Shown piece by piece: positions 16,655-25,192 of a stretch of 46,894 nucleotides of DNA; position 1 is the first letter of the stretch; the number at the start of each line of letters is the position of its first letter. The notes beneath the pieces were generated by a model. That model did no database searches. It was not told the DNA's origin and saw only the letters and a program-made list of their open reading frames with translations. This stretch comes from Pseudomonas sp. K2I15 (GTDB lineage: Bacteria; Pseudomonadota; Gammaproteobacteria; Pseudomonadales; Pseudomonadaceae): contig NZ_NIXO01000050.1 in assembly GCF_002204795.1 (NCBI RefSeq), forward strand, positions 1 through 46,894. Reading direction: 5' to 3'. Made by a program: the position numbers and the translations under genes.

Positions 16655-16756
16655 TTGTAGGAGCGAGCGTGCTCGCGAAAAACCTGAGGGCGCCGCGTTA
16701 AACCAGAAGCCCCGCGTTATCGTTAACGACCTTCGCGAGCAAGCGCGCTCCTACAA
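16655..16756. repeat. REP pair (class TGTAGGAGCGAGCGTGCTCGCGAA)
   Basis: TTGTAGGAGCGAGCGTGCTC and the inverted copy ending CTACAA bound a 102-base element between oprD and the PtrA-like gene. The right half resembles the single half-element at 46674-46721 (GCGTTATCGTT...TTCGCGAGCAAGC). Confidence 0.9.
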
Positions 16757-16785
16757 TTGAATAACATTTGTTCACCATTTGAAGC

Positions 16786-16801
16786 CTGTCAGAACTGTAA
16801 T
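16786..16801 (+). promoter_or_regulatory. Candidate CzcR/CopR-type box upstream of the PtrA-like gene
   Basis: CTGTCA-GAACT-GTAAT matches the CTGACA-N5-GTAAT pattern recalled for CopR with one mismatch. It lies 33 bases upstream of a good -10 element (TATACT), so it covers the -35 region, as expected for an OmpR-family activator. Confidence 0.55.
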
Positions 16802-16834
16802 AGGCGCCTCACCTTCTCGTTAAGTTGCGCTTCT

Positions 16835-16840
16835 TATACT
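16835..16840 (+). promoter_or_regulatory. -10 element of the PtrA-like gene
   Basis: TATACT is an almost perfect sigma-70 -10 hexamer 40 bases before the start codon. No good -35 hexamer is visible at the usual distance, which fits an activator-dependent promoter using the box at 16786-16801. Confidence 0.5.
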
Positions 16841-16879
16841 GGCTCCAACTAACGGCACACGCCTTATTGGGAGAAAGTC

Positions 16880-17065
16880 ATGAAGCGATATCACCTGTTA
16901 TTGATCAGTTTTCTCGGCGCCACGTCCACCGTCGCATTGGCCGATGACGGCGCCGACCGTTCCCGGCAGTTCCTCGCCGAGTTCCGCCAGCAACAGCAGC
17001 AGGTACACGGCGAACAGTCCGTGGCCGAGACCGCGCCCGCCGACCCACAGAAGCAGGCGATCTGA
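16880..17065 (+). CDS. PtrA-like small periplasmic protein
   Basis: The 61-residue precursor starts at an ATG with GGGAGAAAG upstream. A signal peptide (MKRYHLLLISFLGATSTVALA) leaves a mature peptide of about 40 residues, DDGADRSRQFLAEFRQQQQQ and a short tail. The A-(D/E)-(D/G)-G-x-DR start resembles the PtrA N-terminal family. P. aeruginosa PtrA is a copper-induced small protein under CopRS control. Assignment is by this motif, size, export signal and context (upstream of czcRS with a CopR-like box), so it is moderate. A terminator at 17134 separates it from czcR. Confidence 0.75.
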   Translation: MKRYHLLLISFLGATSTVALADDGADRSRQFLAEFRQQQQQVHGEQSVAETAPADPQKQAI

Positions 17066-17133
17066 ACGGCGCACACCGAGCACATTCATCTCTGAAGCTT
17101 TTGTGTAGCTCCTTTGGAAAGAGATGAATTTTT

Positions 17134-17159
17134 AACGCCCCGCATGGGGCGTTTTTTTT
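17134..17159 (+). terminator. Intrinsic terminator after the PtrA-like gene
   Basis: AACGCCCC-GCAT-GGGGCGTT forms a compact hairpin followed by eight T. It lies 68 bases after the stop and 125 bases before czcR, so czcRS likely has its own promoter or depends on read-through. Confidence 0.85.
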
Positions 17160-17283
17160 GCCGGCAGGTTTACAGCGCAACAACCGGTCACAAACTGCCT
17201 GATTGACCCTATAGCTACTTCAGCCTTCAAGCTTCCGAAAATCCGAATTGCAGCCTCTCTCTATCAATAAAAGGTAACCCCCC

Positions 17284-17958
17284 ATGCGTATCCTTGTGGT
17301 TGAGGACGAGCAAAAAACCGCCGCCTACCTGCAGCAGGGCCTGACCGAAAGTGGTTACGTGGTCGACTGCGCCGCCAGCGGCGTGGACAGCCTGCACCTG
17401 GCCGGGCAACACGCCTATGAACTGGTGATTCTCGACGTCAACCTGCCAGCCAAGGACGGCTGGGAAGTACTTGAACAACTGCGCCGCGACAGCAACCAGC
17501 GGGTGATGATGCTGACGGCCCGTGGCCGGCTGACCGACAAGATCAAGGGCCTGGACATGGGCGCCGATGATTACCTGGTCAAGCCCTTCGAGTTTCCCGA
17601 GTTGCTGGCCCGCGTGCGTACTTTGTTGCGCCGCAGCGAGCACATCCCGGTGCCGGAAGTGTTCCGCGTGTCGGACCTTGAGCTGGACCCGCGCCGCCAC
17701 CGCGCCTATCGCGGCACCCGGCGCATCGACCTGACCACCAAGGAGTTCGCACTGCTGCACGTGTTGATGCGCCAATCCGGCGAAGTGCTGACCCGCACGC
17801 AGATTATTTCCCTGGTTTGGGACATGAATTTCGACTGCGACACCAACGTGGTGGAAGTCTCCATCAGCCGCTTGCGGGCCAAGGTCGATGACCAGAGTGA
17901 CGTCAAGCTGATCCACACCATTCGCGGCGTGGGTTATGTGCTGGAGGCCCGCCAATGA
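17284..17958 (+). CDS. czcR: Heavy-metal response regulator CzcR
   Basis: This 224-residue OmpR-family activator has an N-terminal receiver domain (1-115) with the phospho-acceptor Asp51 in LVILDVNLP, Asp8/Glu9 and Lys100 in DDYLVKPF. The winged-helix DNA-binding domain (125-224) contains IDLTTKEFALLHVLMR, NVVEVSISRLRAKVDD and IRGVGYVLE. The sequence follows CzcR of P. aeruginosa more closely than CopR. In that species it activates czcCBA under zinc or cadmium. The gene overlaps czcS by four bases (ATGA). A second regulator of about 77% identity by eye count lies at 25193. Confidence 0.92.
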   Translation: MRILVVEDEQKTAAYLQQGLTESGYVVDCAASGVDSLHLAGQHAYELVILDVNLPAKDGWEVLEQLRRDSNQRVMMLTARGRLTDKIKGLDMGADDYLVKPFEFPELLARVRTLLRRSEHIPVPEVFRVSDLELDPRRHRAYRGTRRIDLTTKEFALLHVLMRQSGEVLTRTQIISLVWDMNFDCDTNVVEVSISRLRAKVDDQSDVKLIHTIRGVGYVLEARQ

Positions 17959-19358
17959 AAGCCAGCAGCCTGTCGATGCGCCTCGGGCTGACGGTGAGCC
18001 TGATGGGCGCCGGCCTGGTGGTGTTGCTCGCGACCTTGGCGTACCTGGCGCTGACCCACGAACTGGAGAAACTGGCGCGCAAGGGCCTGGAAAGCAAGAT
18101 GGAGCAAATCCAGCACAGCCTGGCCCTGGGCTTGAACACCCGCGACATCCGCGCCCGCCCACATTCGTTGATGGATTTGGTGATGGGGCATGACAATTTC
18201 TACCTGACCATCGTCGGCACCGCGCCCGAAGAAGCGGTGCTGCTCAGTGTCGGTGCCAAACCCCAGGAACCGTTGCTGACCGACTTCGCACCGCGCCAAA
18301 CCCTCGGTTACCTGAACTGGGACGACAGTAACGGCAACCAAGTGCTCAGTGCCTCCAGCCTGATGCGCCTGGCCAGCGGCGAACGCGTGCGGGTGTTGCT
18401 GTCGCTGGACCGCATGGACGATCAGGCGCTGCTCAGTGCCTATCTGCGTTCCACGGTGATCGCCTTGCCGCTGCTGTTGCTGCTGATTGGCATCGGCGCC
18501 TGGTGGGTGGTGCAACGCGGGCTGGCGCCGCTGCAGCAGTTCAGTCGCGTTGCCGCCAAGGTCACCACTCAGGACATGACTCACCGCCTGGCTGTGGATA
18601 ACTTGCCCAAGGAGTTGGGCGAGTTGGCGCAAGGCATCAACTTCATGTTGCAACGGCTGGACGGCGGCGTGCAGCAGCTGTCGCAGTTCTCTGATGACCT
18701 GGCTCATGAACTGCGTGCGCCACTGACTAATCTGATGGGCAAGGCCCAGGTGACGTTGTCCCGGGAGCGGCCACCGCAGGAGTACAAAGCGGTGCTGGAG
18801 TCCAGCACCGAAGAGATGGAGCGCCTGGCGCGGATCGTCTCCGACATGCTGTTTCTGGCGCAGGTCAGCCACCCTGCGGCGCGGGTTTCGTTTGCGCCGG
18901 TATCCCTGGCCGATGAAGCGCGCCGGGTGATGGAGCTGTTTGCCTTGAGTGCCGAAGACAAGCAACTGACCCTGAGCCTCAGCGGCGATGCGTCGGTGCA
19001 TGGCGACCGTTTGATGATTCAGCGGGCGATTTCCAATTTGCTGTCCAATGCCATTCGTCATACCCCGCACGCTTCCACGGTGTCGTTGCGGGTGGAGGCC
19101 CATGGGGAGCACGTGTCGCTGTCGGTGAGCAACCCGGGCTCCGGGATTGAAGCGCAACACCTGCCGAACCTGTTCGAACGTTTCTACCGCGTCGACAGCA
19201 GCCGCGCCCGCTCCGAAGGCGGTACCGGGCTGGGGCTGGCGATTGTGCGGTCGATCATGGTCCTGCATCAAGGTCGGGCAGAAGTCAGCAGCGAGCCCGG
19301 AGATTTCACTGTGTTTCGGTTGATGTTTCCCCTTCATACCGACGCGATCTGCCAATAA
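17955..19358 (+). CDS. czcS: Heavy-metal sensor histidine kinase CzcS
   Basis: The 467-residue inner-membrane kinase has transmembrane segments at about 10-33 and 166-186, with a periplasmic sensor of about 130 residues between. A HAMP domain follows (about 187-240). The phospho-accepting His251 is in SDDLAHELRAPLTNL. The N box is ISNLLSNAIRHTP, and the G boxes are NPGSGIEAQHL and GTGLGLAIV. It is the usual partner of CzcR and phosphorylates it when periplasmic zinc, cadmium or cobalt rises. It is the only kinase in the metal island, so it probably also serves the second CzcR. Confidence 0.92.
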   Translation: MKASSLSMRLGLTVSLMGAGLVVLLATLAYLALTHELEKLARKGLESKMEQIQHSLALGLNTRDIRARPHSLMDLVMGHDNFYLTIVGTAPEEAVLLSVGAKPQEPLLTDFAPRQTLGYLNWDDSNGNQVLSASSLMRLASGERVRVLLSLDRMDDQALLSAYLRSTVIALPLLLLLIGIGAWWVVQRGLAPLQQFSRVAAKVTTQDMTHRLAVDNLPKELGELAQGINFMLQRLDGGVQQLSQFSDDLAHELRAPLTNLMGKAQVTLSRERPPQEYKAVLESSTEEMERLARIVSDMLFLAQVSHPAARVSFAPVSLADEARRVMELFALSAEDKQLTLSLSGDASVHGDRLMIQRAISNLLSNAIRHTPHASTVSLRVEAHGEHVSLSVSNPGSGIEAQHLPNLFERFYRVDSSRARSEGGTGLGLAIVRSIMVLHQGRAEVSSEPGDFTVFRLMFPLHTDAICQ

Positions 19359-19362
19359 ACCA

Positions 19363-19495
19363 TTGTGGCGAGGGAGCTTGCTCGCGCTGGGTTGCGCAGC
19401 AACCCTAAAAAGCCCACCGCATTCTTTCAGCTGAAAGTGGGTCGTCGGTGTTGGGGCTGCTGCGCAGCCCAGCGCGAGCAAGCTCCCTCGCCACA
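19363..19495. repeat. REP pair (class GTGGCGAGGGAGCTTGCTCGC)
   Basis: TTGTGGCGAGGGAGCTTGCT and its inverted copy bound this element. Inner arms GTTGCGCAGCAACC and GGGCTGCTGCGCAGCCC are also palindromic. It fills the gap between convergent czcS and czcA. Confidence 0.9.
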
Positions 19496-19497
19496 GG

Positions 19498-22400
19498 TTA
19501 TTGGTCAGGCATCAGGCGGTCTTCCTGTTCTTCACGCCGATGTGCCCAGTGATACAGCGCCGGCAGTACCAGCAGCGTCAGCAGCGTTGACGAAATAATC
19601 CCGCCAATCACCACCGTCGCCAACGGGCGCTGCACTTCGGCGCCGGTGCCGGTGGCCAGGGCCATGGGGATAAACCCCAGCGACGCCACCAGCGCCGTCA
19701 TCAACACCGGGCGCAAGCGTGTCAGGGCACCTTCGTTGATCGCTACCGACAGTGAACGCCCCTCTTCCCGCAGGTTACGGATGAAGGCAATCATCACCAG
19801 CCCGTTCAGCACCGCCACCCCCGACAGCGCGATAAAGCCCACGCCCGCCGAGATCGACAGCGGAATATCCCGCAGCCACAGCGCCATGATCCCGCCGGTC
19901 AACGCGAAGGGAATCCCGGTAAACACCAGCAGCCCGTCCTTGAGGTTGTTGAACATCATGAACAGCAGCCCGAACACCAGCAGCAACGCCACCGGCACCA
20001 CGATGCGCAAGCGATCGGAGGCTTCCTTCAACTGCTCGAACTGGCCGCCCCAAGTGGTCCAGTAGCCGGCAGGAATTTTCACCTGGGTGTCGATGGCGGC
20101 CCCGGCTTCCTCGACGAACGAGCCGATATCCCGCCCACGCACGTTGGCGCTGACGATCACCAGGCGCTTGCCGTTTTCGCGGCTGATCTGATTTGGGCCG
20201 AGCACCAGGTCCAGGCTGGCGACTTCCGACAGCGCGATAAACCCCAACTGCCCTGCCGCGTTATTCGCCAGCGCCGGAATCGGGATCAGCAGCCGCGACA
20301 AGCCTTCGATGTCGGTACGCAGCGCGTCGGACAAACGCACCACCATGTCGAAACGCCGGTCGCCTTCGTACATCGTCCCGGCCTGGCGCCCACCCACGGC
20401 GACGGCAATCGTGTCTTGCACATCGCCCACATTCAGGCCAAAACGCGCAGCCTTGTCGCGGTCGATATTGATGGTCAGCACCGGCAAGCCGGAGGTCTGT
20501 TCCACCTTCACTTCCGAGGCGCCCTTGAGGGCTTGCAAGGTCTCGGCGATTTCCCCGGCAGTCTTGTTGAGCACCGCCATGTCGTCACCAAACACCTTCA
20601 CCGCGACGTCACTGCGCACTCCGGAAATCAGCTCGTTGAAGCGCAGCTGGATCGGTTGCGACAGTTCATACACGCTACCCGGCACAATCGCACTGGCGCG
20701 CTGGATGTCGGCGATGATCGCCTCGCGGGACTTCTTCGGGTCGGGCCACTGGTCCTTGGGTTTGAGCATCACGTAGCTGTCGGAGATATTTGGCGGCATC
20801 GGGTCGGAGGCGATTTCCGCGGTGCCGGTGCGGGCGAATACCCGCTCGATTTCCGGCACCTCGGCCATCAAGGTTTTTTCCAGCTGCTGCTGCATCTGCA
20901 CCGACTGCGTCAGGCTGGTGCCGGGCACGCGCAGCGCTTGTTGGGCGAAGTCGCCTTCGCTGAGGCTGGGGATAAATTCGCTGCCCATGCGACTGGCCAC
21001 CAAGCCCGACGCAACGATGGTCAGCACTGCCAGGCCAAACACCAGCGGCCGGCGCGTCATCACCCAATCCAGCACCGGCGCGTAAATACGGCGTGCGGTA
21101 CGCATCACCAGGTTTTCTTCTTCCTTGACCTTGCCGGTCACAAACAGCGCAATCGCCGCCGGCACAAAGGTCACGGACAGAATCATCGCCCCCAGCAGCG
21201 CGATCACCACGGTGAAGGCCATCGGGTGGAACATCTTCCCGGCAACGCCCGTGAGCGCGAAGATCGGCAGGTACACCACCATGATGATCAGTTGCCCGAA
21301 GATCAGCGCACGCCGCGCTTCCTTGGCCGCCGCGAACACTTCATGCAGGCGCTCGCTGCGGGTCAGCAATCGCCCGTGGCGCTGCTGTGCGTGGGCCAGG
21401 CGGCGGATGGCGTTCTCGACGATCACCACCGCACCGTCGACGATAATCCCGAAATCCAGCGCGCCGAGGCTCATCAGGTTGGCGCTGACCTTGTTGGTGA
21501 ACATCCCGGTAAAGGTGAACAACATCGCCAGCGGAATCACCATCGCGGTGATCAGCGCGGCGCGGATGTTACCGAGGAACAGGAACAGCACCGCCACCAC
21601 CAGCAGCGCACCTTCGAAGAGGTTTTTCTTGACGGTGCTGATGGCTTTTTCCACCAGGTTGGTGCGGTCGTAGACGGTGACGGCGACCACACCTTCAGGC
21701 AGTGAGCGGTTGATCTCTTCAAGTTTTTTCGCGACGGCCTGGGACACGGTGCGGCTGTTTTCGCCGATCAACATGAACACCGTGCCCAACACCACTTCGC
21801 GGCCATTTTCGGTCGCGGCGCCGGTACGCAGCTCACGGCCGATATCGACCTGGGCGACGTTGCGCACCCGAATCGGTGTACCGTCGGAAGTGGTGATCAC
21901 GATGTTGGCGATGTCGTCGATGGACCCGACTTGCCCCGGCGCACGGATCAGCAATTGTTCGCCGCTGCGTTCGATGTACCCGGCGCCGACGTTGGCGTTG
22001 TTGCGCTCCAGCGCCGTGACCAGGTCGCTCAAGGTCAGGTTGTAGGCCGCCAGGCGCTTGGGGTCCGGGGCGATCTGGTATTCCTTGGCAAAGCCGCCGA
22101 TGGTATTGATCTCGGCCACGCCCGGCACGTTGCGCAGTTGCGGCTTGATGATCCAGTCCTGGATAACCCGCAGGTCGGTCGGCGTGTAGGCGGAGCCGTC
22201 TTCCTTGCGCGCGCCGTCTTTGGCCTCCACGGTCCACAGGAAAATTTCCCCGAGCCCGGTGGAGATCGGCCCCATCATGCTTTCGATGCCGTCGGGCAAT
22301 TGCTCGCGGGCGACCTGCAAGCGTTCGTTGACCAATTGGCGGGCGAAGAACAGGTCGGTGCCGTCCTTGAAAATCACCGTAACCTGGGACAAACCGGAGC

Positions 22401-22659
22401 GCGACAACGAGCGGGTCTGCTGCAACCCCGGCAGCCCGGCCATGGCGGTTTCGATGGGAAAGGTGATGCGCTGCTCGGTTTCCAGCGGCGAAAACCCCGC
22501 CGCCGCCGAGTTGATCTGCACCTGCACGTTGGTGATGTCGGGCACCGCGTCGATGGGCAATTTCTGATAGCTGGCGATGCCGACACCGGCCATCAACAGC
22601 ACCGCCAGCAGCACGATGATGCGCTGCTCGATGGCGAATTGGATAAGGCGCTCAAACAT
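19498..22659 (-). CDS. czcA: Heavy-metal RND efflux pump CzcA
   Basis: This 1053-residue inner-membrane proton/metal antiporter is the pump of the CzcCBA complex and moves Zn, Co or Cd across the envelope. The N-terminus is MFERLIQFAIEQRIIVLLAV, followed by the YQKLPIDAVPDITNVQVQIN segment of heavy-metal RND proteins. The fourth-helix proton relay DFGIIVDGAVVIVEN begins at Asp402; this form, with two Asp and one Glu, is that of divalent-metal (HME-1/2) rather than Cu/Ag pumps. Two large periplasmic loops and about 12 helices are present. It starts 18 bases after czcB and ends the czcCBA operon. Confidence 0.95.
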   Translation of the reverse strand: MFERLIQFAIEQRIIVLLAVLLMAGVGIASYQKLPIDAVPDITNVQVQINSAAAGFSPLETEQRITFPIETAMAGLPGLQQTRSLSRSGLSQVTVIFKDGTDLFFARQLVNERLQVAREQLPDGIESMMGPISTGLGEIFLWTVEAKDGARKEDGSAYTPTDLRVIQDWIIKPQLRNVPGVAEINTIGGFAKEYQIAPDPKRLAAYNLTLSDLVTALERNNANVGAGYIERSGEQLLIRAPGQVGSIDDIANIVITTSDGTPIRVRNVAQVDIGRELRTGAATENGREVVLGTVFMLIGENSRTVSQAVAKKLEEINRSLPEGVVAVTVYDRTNLVEKAISTVKKNLFEGALLVVAVLFLFLGNIRAALITAMVIPLAMLFTFTGMFTNKVSANLMSLGALDFGIIVDGAVVIVENAIRRLAHAQQRHGRLLTRSERLHEVFAAAKEARRALIFGQLIIMVVYLPIFALTGVAGKMFHPMAFTVVIALLGAMILSVTFVPAAIALFVTGKVKEEENLVMRTARRIYAPVLDWVMTRRPLVFGLAVLTIVASGLVASRMGSEFIPSLSEGDFAQQALRVPGTSLTQSVQMQQQLEKTLMAEVPEIERVFARTGTAEIASDPMPPNISDSYVMLKPKDQWPDPKKSREAIIADIQRASAIVPGSVYELSQPIQLRFNELISGVRSDVAVKVFGDDMAVLNKTAGEIAETLQALKGASEVKVEQTSGLPVLTINIDRDKAARFGLNVGDVQDTIAVAVGGRQAGTMYEGDRRFDMVVRLSDALRTDIEGLSRLLIPIPALANNAAGQLGFIALSEVASLDLVLGPNQISRENGKRLVIVSANVRGRDIGSFVEEAGAAIDTQVKIPAGYWTTWGGQFEQLKEASDRLRIVVPVALLLVFGLLFMMFNNLKDGLLVFTGIPFALTGGIMALWLRDIPLSISAGVGFIALSGVAVLNGLVMIAFIRNLREEGRSLSVAINEGALTRLRPVLMTALVASLGFIPMALATGTGAEVQRPLATVVIGGIISSTLLTLLVLPALYHWAHRREEQEDRLMPDQ

Positions 22660-22677
22660 GGGAGATCACTCGCAGGG

Positions 22678-23790
22678 TCAATGGGCGTGCTCGGCCGAGG
22701 CTTTGCCCAACTCGGACTTGAGGATGAAGCTGCCAACGGTGGCCACCTGCGCCCCGGCGTCGAGACCCTGGCGCACTTCGACGAAACCGTTTTCGCTGAC
22801 GCCCAGTTCGATATGCCGGGTCATGAAGCCATCGCTGGTGCGCACGAACACCGAGGGCTTGTCCTCGACGGTCTGGATCGCGTCCCGCGGCACGGTGACC
22901 TTGGCCTGGTAGGTGTCGGTGGCGACCTGTACCGCGACGAACAAGCCTGGGCGCCACGAGTCGTCGGGGTTTTGCACCGTGACGCGCACGGTGGCCGTGC
23001 GGGTTTGCTCGCCCAGCAAGTTGCCGACATAGGCCACGGTGCCGAGCACTTCGGTGCCCATTTCCGAGGAGGTGACCTTTACCGGTTTGCCGACCTGGAC
23101 CTTGTTCAAATCCTTGGGGAATACGCCGAAGGTGACCCACACCTGGGACAGGTCCGACAGGGTGAAGGCGTTGCTGGTCTCGCTCACCACCTCGCCGACG
23201 CCGAGGTGTTTTTCCACCACCACGCCGTCAAACGGCGCACGCAGTTCGTAGCGATTACCGCCGACCAACACGGCGCTGCCGCTCAGGGCGTTCATCTTTT
23301 GCCGGGCATTGTTCAGGGCGATTTCGGACTCTTGCAACGCCTGGCGGGCCAGCAGGTAATCCTGTTCAGCGGAGATCTTGTCCTGCCATAACTGGCGCTC
23401 GCGCTGGAAGGTGGTGCGGGCCAGTACCACCCGGCGTTCGCTGGCCGCCAGCTCGCTGCGCTGATCGGAAATTTGCTGGCTGGCGATCACCGCCAGCAGT
23501 TCGCCCTTCTTCACCGATTGCCCGAGGTTGACCTTCACCGCCTCCACCACGCCAGCGGCTCGCGGCACGATGTGGGAGGTTCGGTCTTCGTCGAAACGCA
23601 CCTCGCCCGGCAGCGACAGCATGGTGCTGATCTGCCGGGATTGCGCCGGCGCGAGTTGAATGCCGGCGGCCTGGATTTGCTGGTCGGTCAGCGCAAGCTT
23701 GCCTTCTTCTTCCGCCTCTGCCGCACTGCCGGTGGCCGGCCACGCCAGCATCAGCGTAATGGCCAGCGCCATCCTGTGTTTGTTGTTCAT
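22678..23790 (-). CDS. czcB: Periplasmic adaptor (membrane fusion protein) CzcB
   Basis: The product is 370 residues from the ATG at 23790, preceded by AGGAG at eight bases; a frame to 23811 adds seven residues. It has a signal peptide ending TGSAAEA. The lipoyl/barrel part (RTSHIVPRAAGVVEAVKVNL) is split by a coiled-coil hairpin (about 120-190), and LRAPFDGVVVEKHLGVGEVV returns to the lipoyl fold. The beta-barrel part has LSQVWVTFGVFPKDLNKVQV. It links CzcA to CzcC in the periplasm. The C-terminus ends in AEHAH. It lacks the longer metal-binding N-terminal extension of C. metallidurans CzcB. Confidence 0.93.
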   Translation of the reverse strand: MNNKHRMALAITLMLAWPATGSAAEAEEEGKLALTDQQIQAAGIQLAPAQSRQISTMLSLPGEVRFDEDRTSHIVPRAAGVVEAVKVNLGQSVKKGELLAVIASQQISDQRSELAASERRVVLARTTFQRERQLWQDKISAEQDYLLARQALQESEIALNNARQKMNALSGSAVLVGGNRYELRAPFDGVVVEKHLGVGEVVSETSNAFTLSDLSQVWVTFGVFPKDLNKVQVGKPVKVTSSEMGTEVLGTVAYVGNLLGEQTRTATVRVTVQNPDDSWRPGLFVAVQVATDTYQAKVTVPRDAIQTVEDKPSVFVRTSDGFMTRHIELGVSENGFVEVRQGLDAGAQVATVGSFILKSELGKASAEHAH

Positions 23791-23807
23791 GGAACGCTCC
23801 TGACAAT

Positions 23808-25031
23808 TCAAAACCGGGCGAGGTCGCCGTAAATCCGTTCGATACGCACCCAGGCTTCAGTGGCCTGGGCGGTCGCCGCGAGGTATTGGGTACGGGCCGC
23901 AATCAAGGTGCGCTGGGCGTCGAGCACGTCGAGGAAGTTGAACTTGCCCATCTCGAAACCACGGGTGGCGCTGTCTACCGCGCTTTGGGCGGCGGGCAGG
24001 ATCTGCTGGTTGAATGAGCGCACTTCGGTATTGGCGGTTTGCCAAAGGTCCAGGGCCTGACGTGTTTCGGTGCGCAGGCGCAGTTCGGCGGCGTTGCGCA
24101 GGTCGCGGGCCTGGTCGGCGCGGCGACTGGCGGCGAGCACGTTGCCCTGGTTGCGGTTGAACAGCGGGATCGGCATCGACACGCCCACCACGTTGACCCG
24201 CTCGCGCACGCTGGCGTCGTATTGGCTGCCGATGGACACGTCGAGGTCGGGAATGCGCTGGGCTTTTTCCAGGCCCAAGGCCGCCTCGCCCTGGATGATT
24301 TGCAGCTCGGCCAGGCGCAGTTCGGCGGTTTGTTCCAGGCGCCCCAGCAATTGCGCGGGCGGCGGCAATGTGGGGGCGGCCTGGGCTTGGGTGGCGACGG
24401 CCTGGAAGTCGGTGCTGGCCGCGCCGGTGCTGGCGGCGAGGCGGCGATAGGCGTCGGTCAGGCCCATTTGCGCGCGGTTGAATTCCAGGCGGATTTCCGA
24501 GAGCTGTACCTGGGCGCGAGTGGCTTCCACCGGGGATGATTTGCCGGCGGTGACGCGACCATTGGCGACCACCAGCCCGCGCTCGGCCAGTGCCAGTGAG
24601 CGTTGTGCCAGGTCGAGGCGTTCCTGGGCCCGAAGCGCGCCGTAGTAACCGTCGATAACATCCGCCCGCAGCCCATTGCGGCGTTGTTCCAGAGTGAGTG
24701 CGGCCGCCTCTTGGGCGCGGCTGGCGACATCAATCCGTGCCCCGCGCTTGCCGCCCAACTCCAGGGTTTGGGTCAGCTTCAGCGTGGTGGTGCGTGAGTT
24801 GCGGCGGGTGTCTTCGGCATCCCAGGAGGCTACCGGGTTCGGGATCAAACCGGCCTGCTGGCGGCCGCCTTGGGCGATGTCGATTTCCCACTGCGCAGCG
24901 GCCATATCAGGGTTGTTGGCGAAGGCGGTTTGCAGGGCCGATTCGAGGGTCAGGGTTTGCGCAGTTGCGCCCTGAACCGTCATCAGGAATAGCACCGCAG
25001 AGCCAATAAAAGTGCTGACAAAAGTTGGCAT
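23808..25031 (-). CDS. czcC: Outer-membrane efflux channel CzcC
   Basis: The 407-residue precursor with a signal peptide (ending GATA) is a TolC-like channel. It has two repeated OEP halves: LTLESALQTAFANNPDMAAA at the start, and SMPIPLFNRNQGNVLAASRR with FNFLDVLDAQRTLIAARTQY in the second half. It forms the outer-membrane exit of the CzcCBA pump. It is the first gene of the operon, with 17 bases to czcB. It is divergent to the second czcR; the 161-base gap holds a CzcR-like site at 25107-25122. Confidence 0.93.
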   Translation of the reverse strand: MPTFVSTFIGSAVLFLMTVQGATAQTLTLESALQTAFANNPDMAAAQWEIDIAQGGRQQAGLIPNPVASWDAEDTRRNSRTTTLKLTQTLELGGKRGARIDVASRAQEAAALTLEQRRNGLRADVIDGYYGALRAQERLDLAQRSLALAERGLVVANGRVTAGKSSPVEATRAQVQLSEIRLEFNRAQMGLTDAYRRLAASTGAASTDFQAVATQAQAAPTLPPPAQLLGRLEQTAELRLAELQIIQGEAALGLEKAQRIPDLDVSIGSQYDASVRERVNVVGVSMPIPLFNRNQGNVLAASRRADQARDLRNAAELRLRTETRQALDLWQTANTEVRSFNQQILPAAQSAVDSATRGFEMGKFNFLDVLDAQRTLIAARTQYLAATAQATEAWVRIERIYGDLARF

Positions 25032-25106
25032 AACAAGAGTTCCATGCCCATGAATTAACAGGTGGGCAATGTAACTTTCAGTACTTATCAGAGGAGTGGC
25101 CAGAAC

Positions 25107-25122
25107 ATTACAAATCCGTTAG
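25107..25122. promoter_or_regulatory. Candidate CzcR box between czcCBA and the second czcR
   Basis: On the minus strand the site reads CTAACG-GATTT-GTAAT, four of six plus five of five matches to CTGACA-N5-GTAAT. It is nearly the same as the site at 15160. It lies 76 bases from the czcC start and 71 bases from the czcR start, in the place expected for joint control. Confidence 0.5.
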
Positions 25123-25192
25123 CAACGGCTCTGCTACGGGCTTTTGCTTTAAGCTGCGGCCAACTTTTCCACTGCCCAGCGGGATCCTCGAC

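Noticed and set aside
17160..17283. CzcR-type site directly upstream of czcR
   Set aside because: No GTAAT with the proper half-site was found in this gap, so autoregulation of czcRS from its own leader is not supported by sequence.
17934..19481. Minus-strand frame of 515 codons opposite czcS
   Set aside because: czcS has all kinase boxes in order on the plus strand. The antisense frame runs through a REP element at its start and shows no motif.
20416..23391. Very long plus-strand open frames opposite czcA and czcB
   Set aside because: They are antisense to well-conserved RND and adaptor genes, rich in His, Arg and Gln as expected from GC-rich antisense codons, and have no family motifs or ribosome sites.
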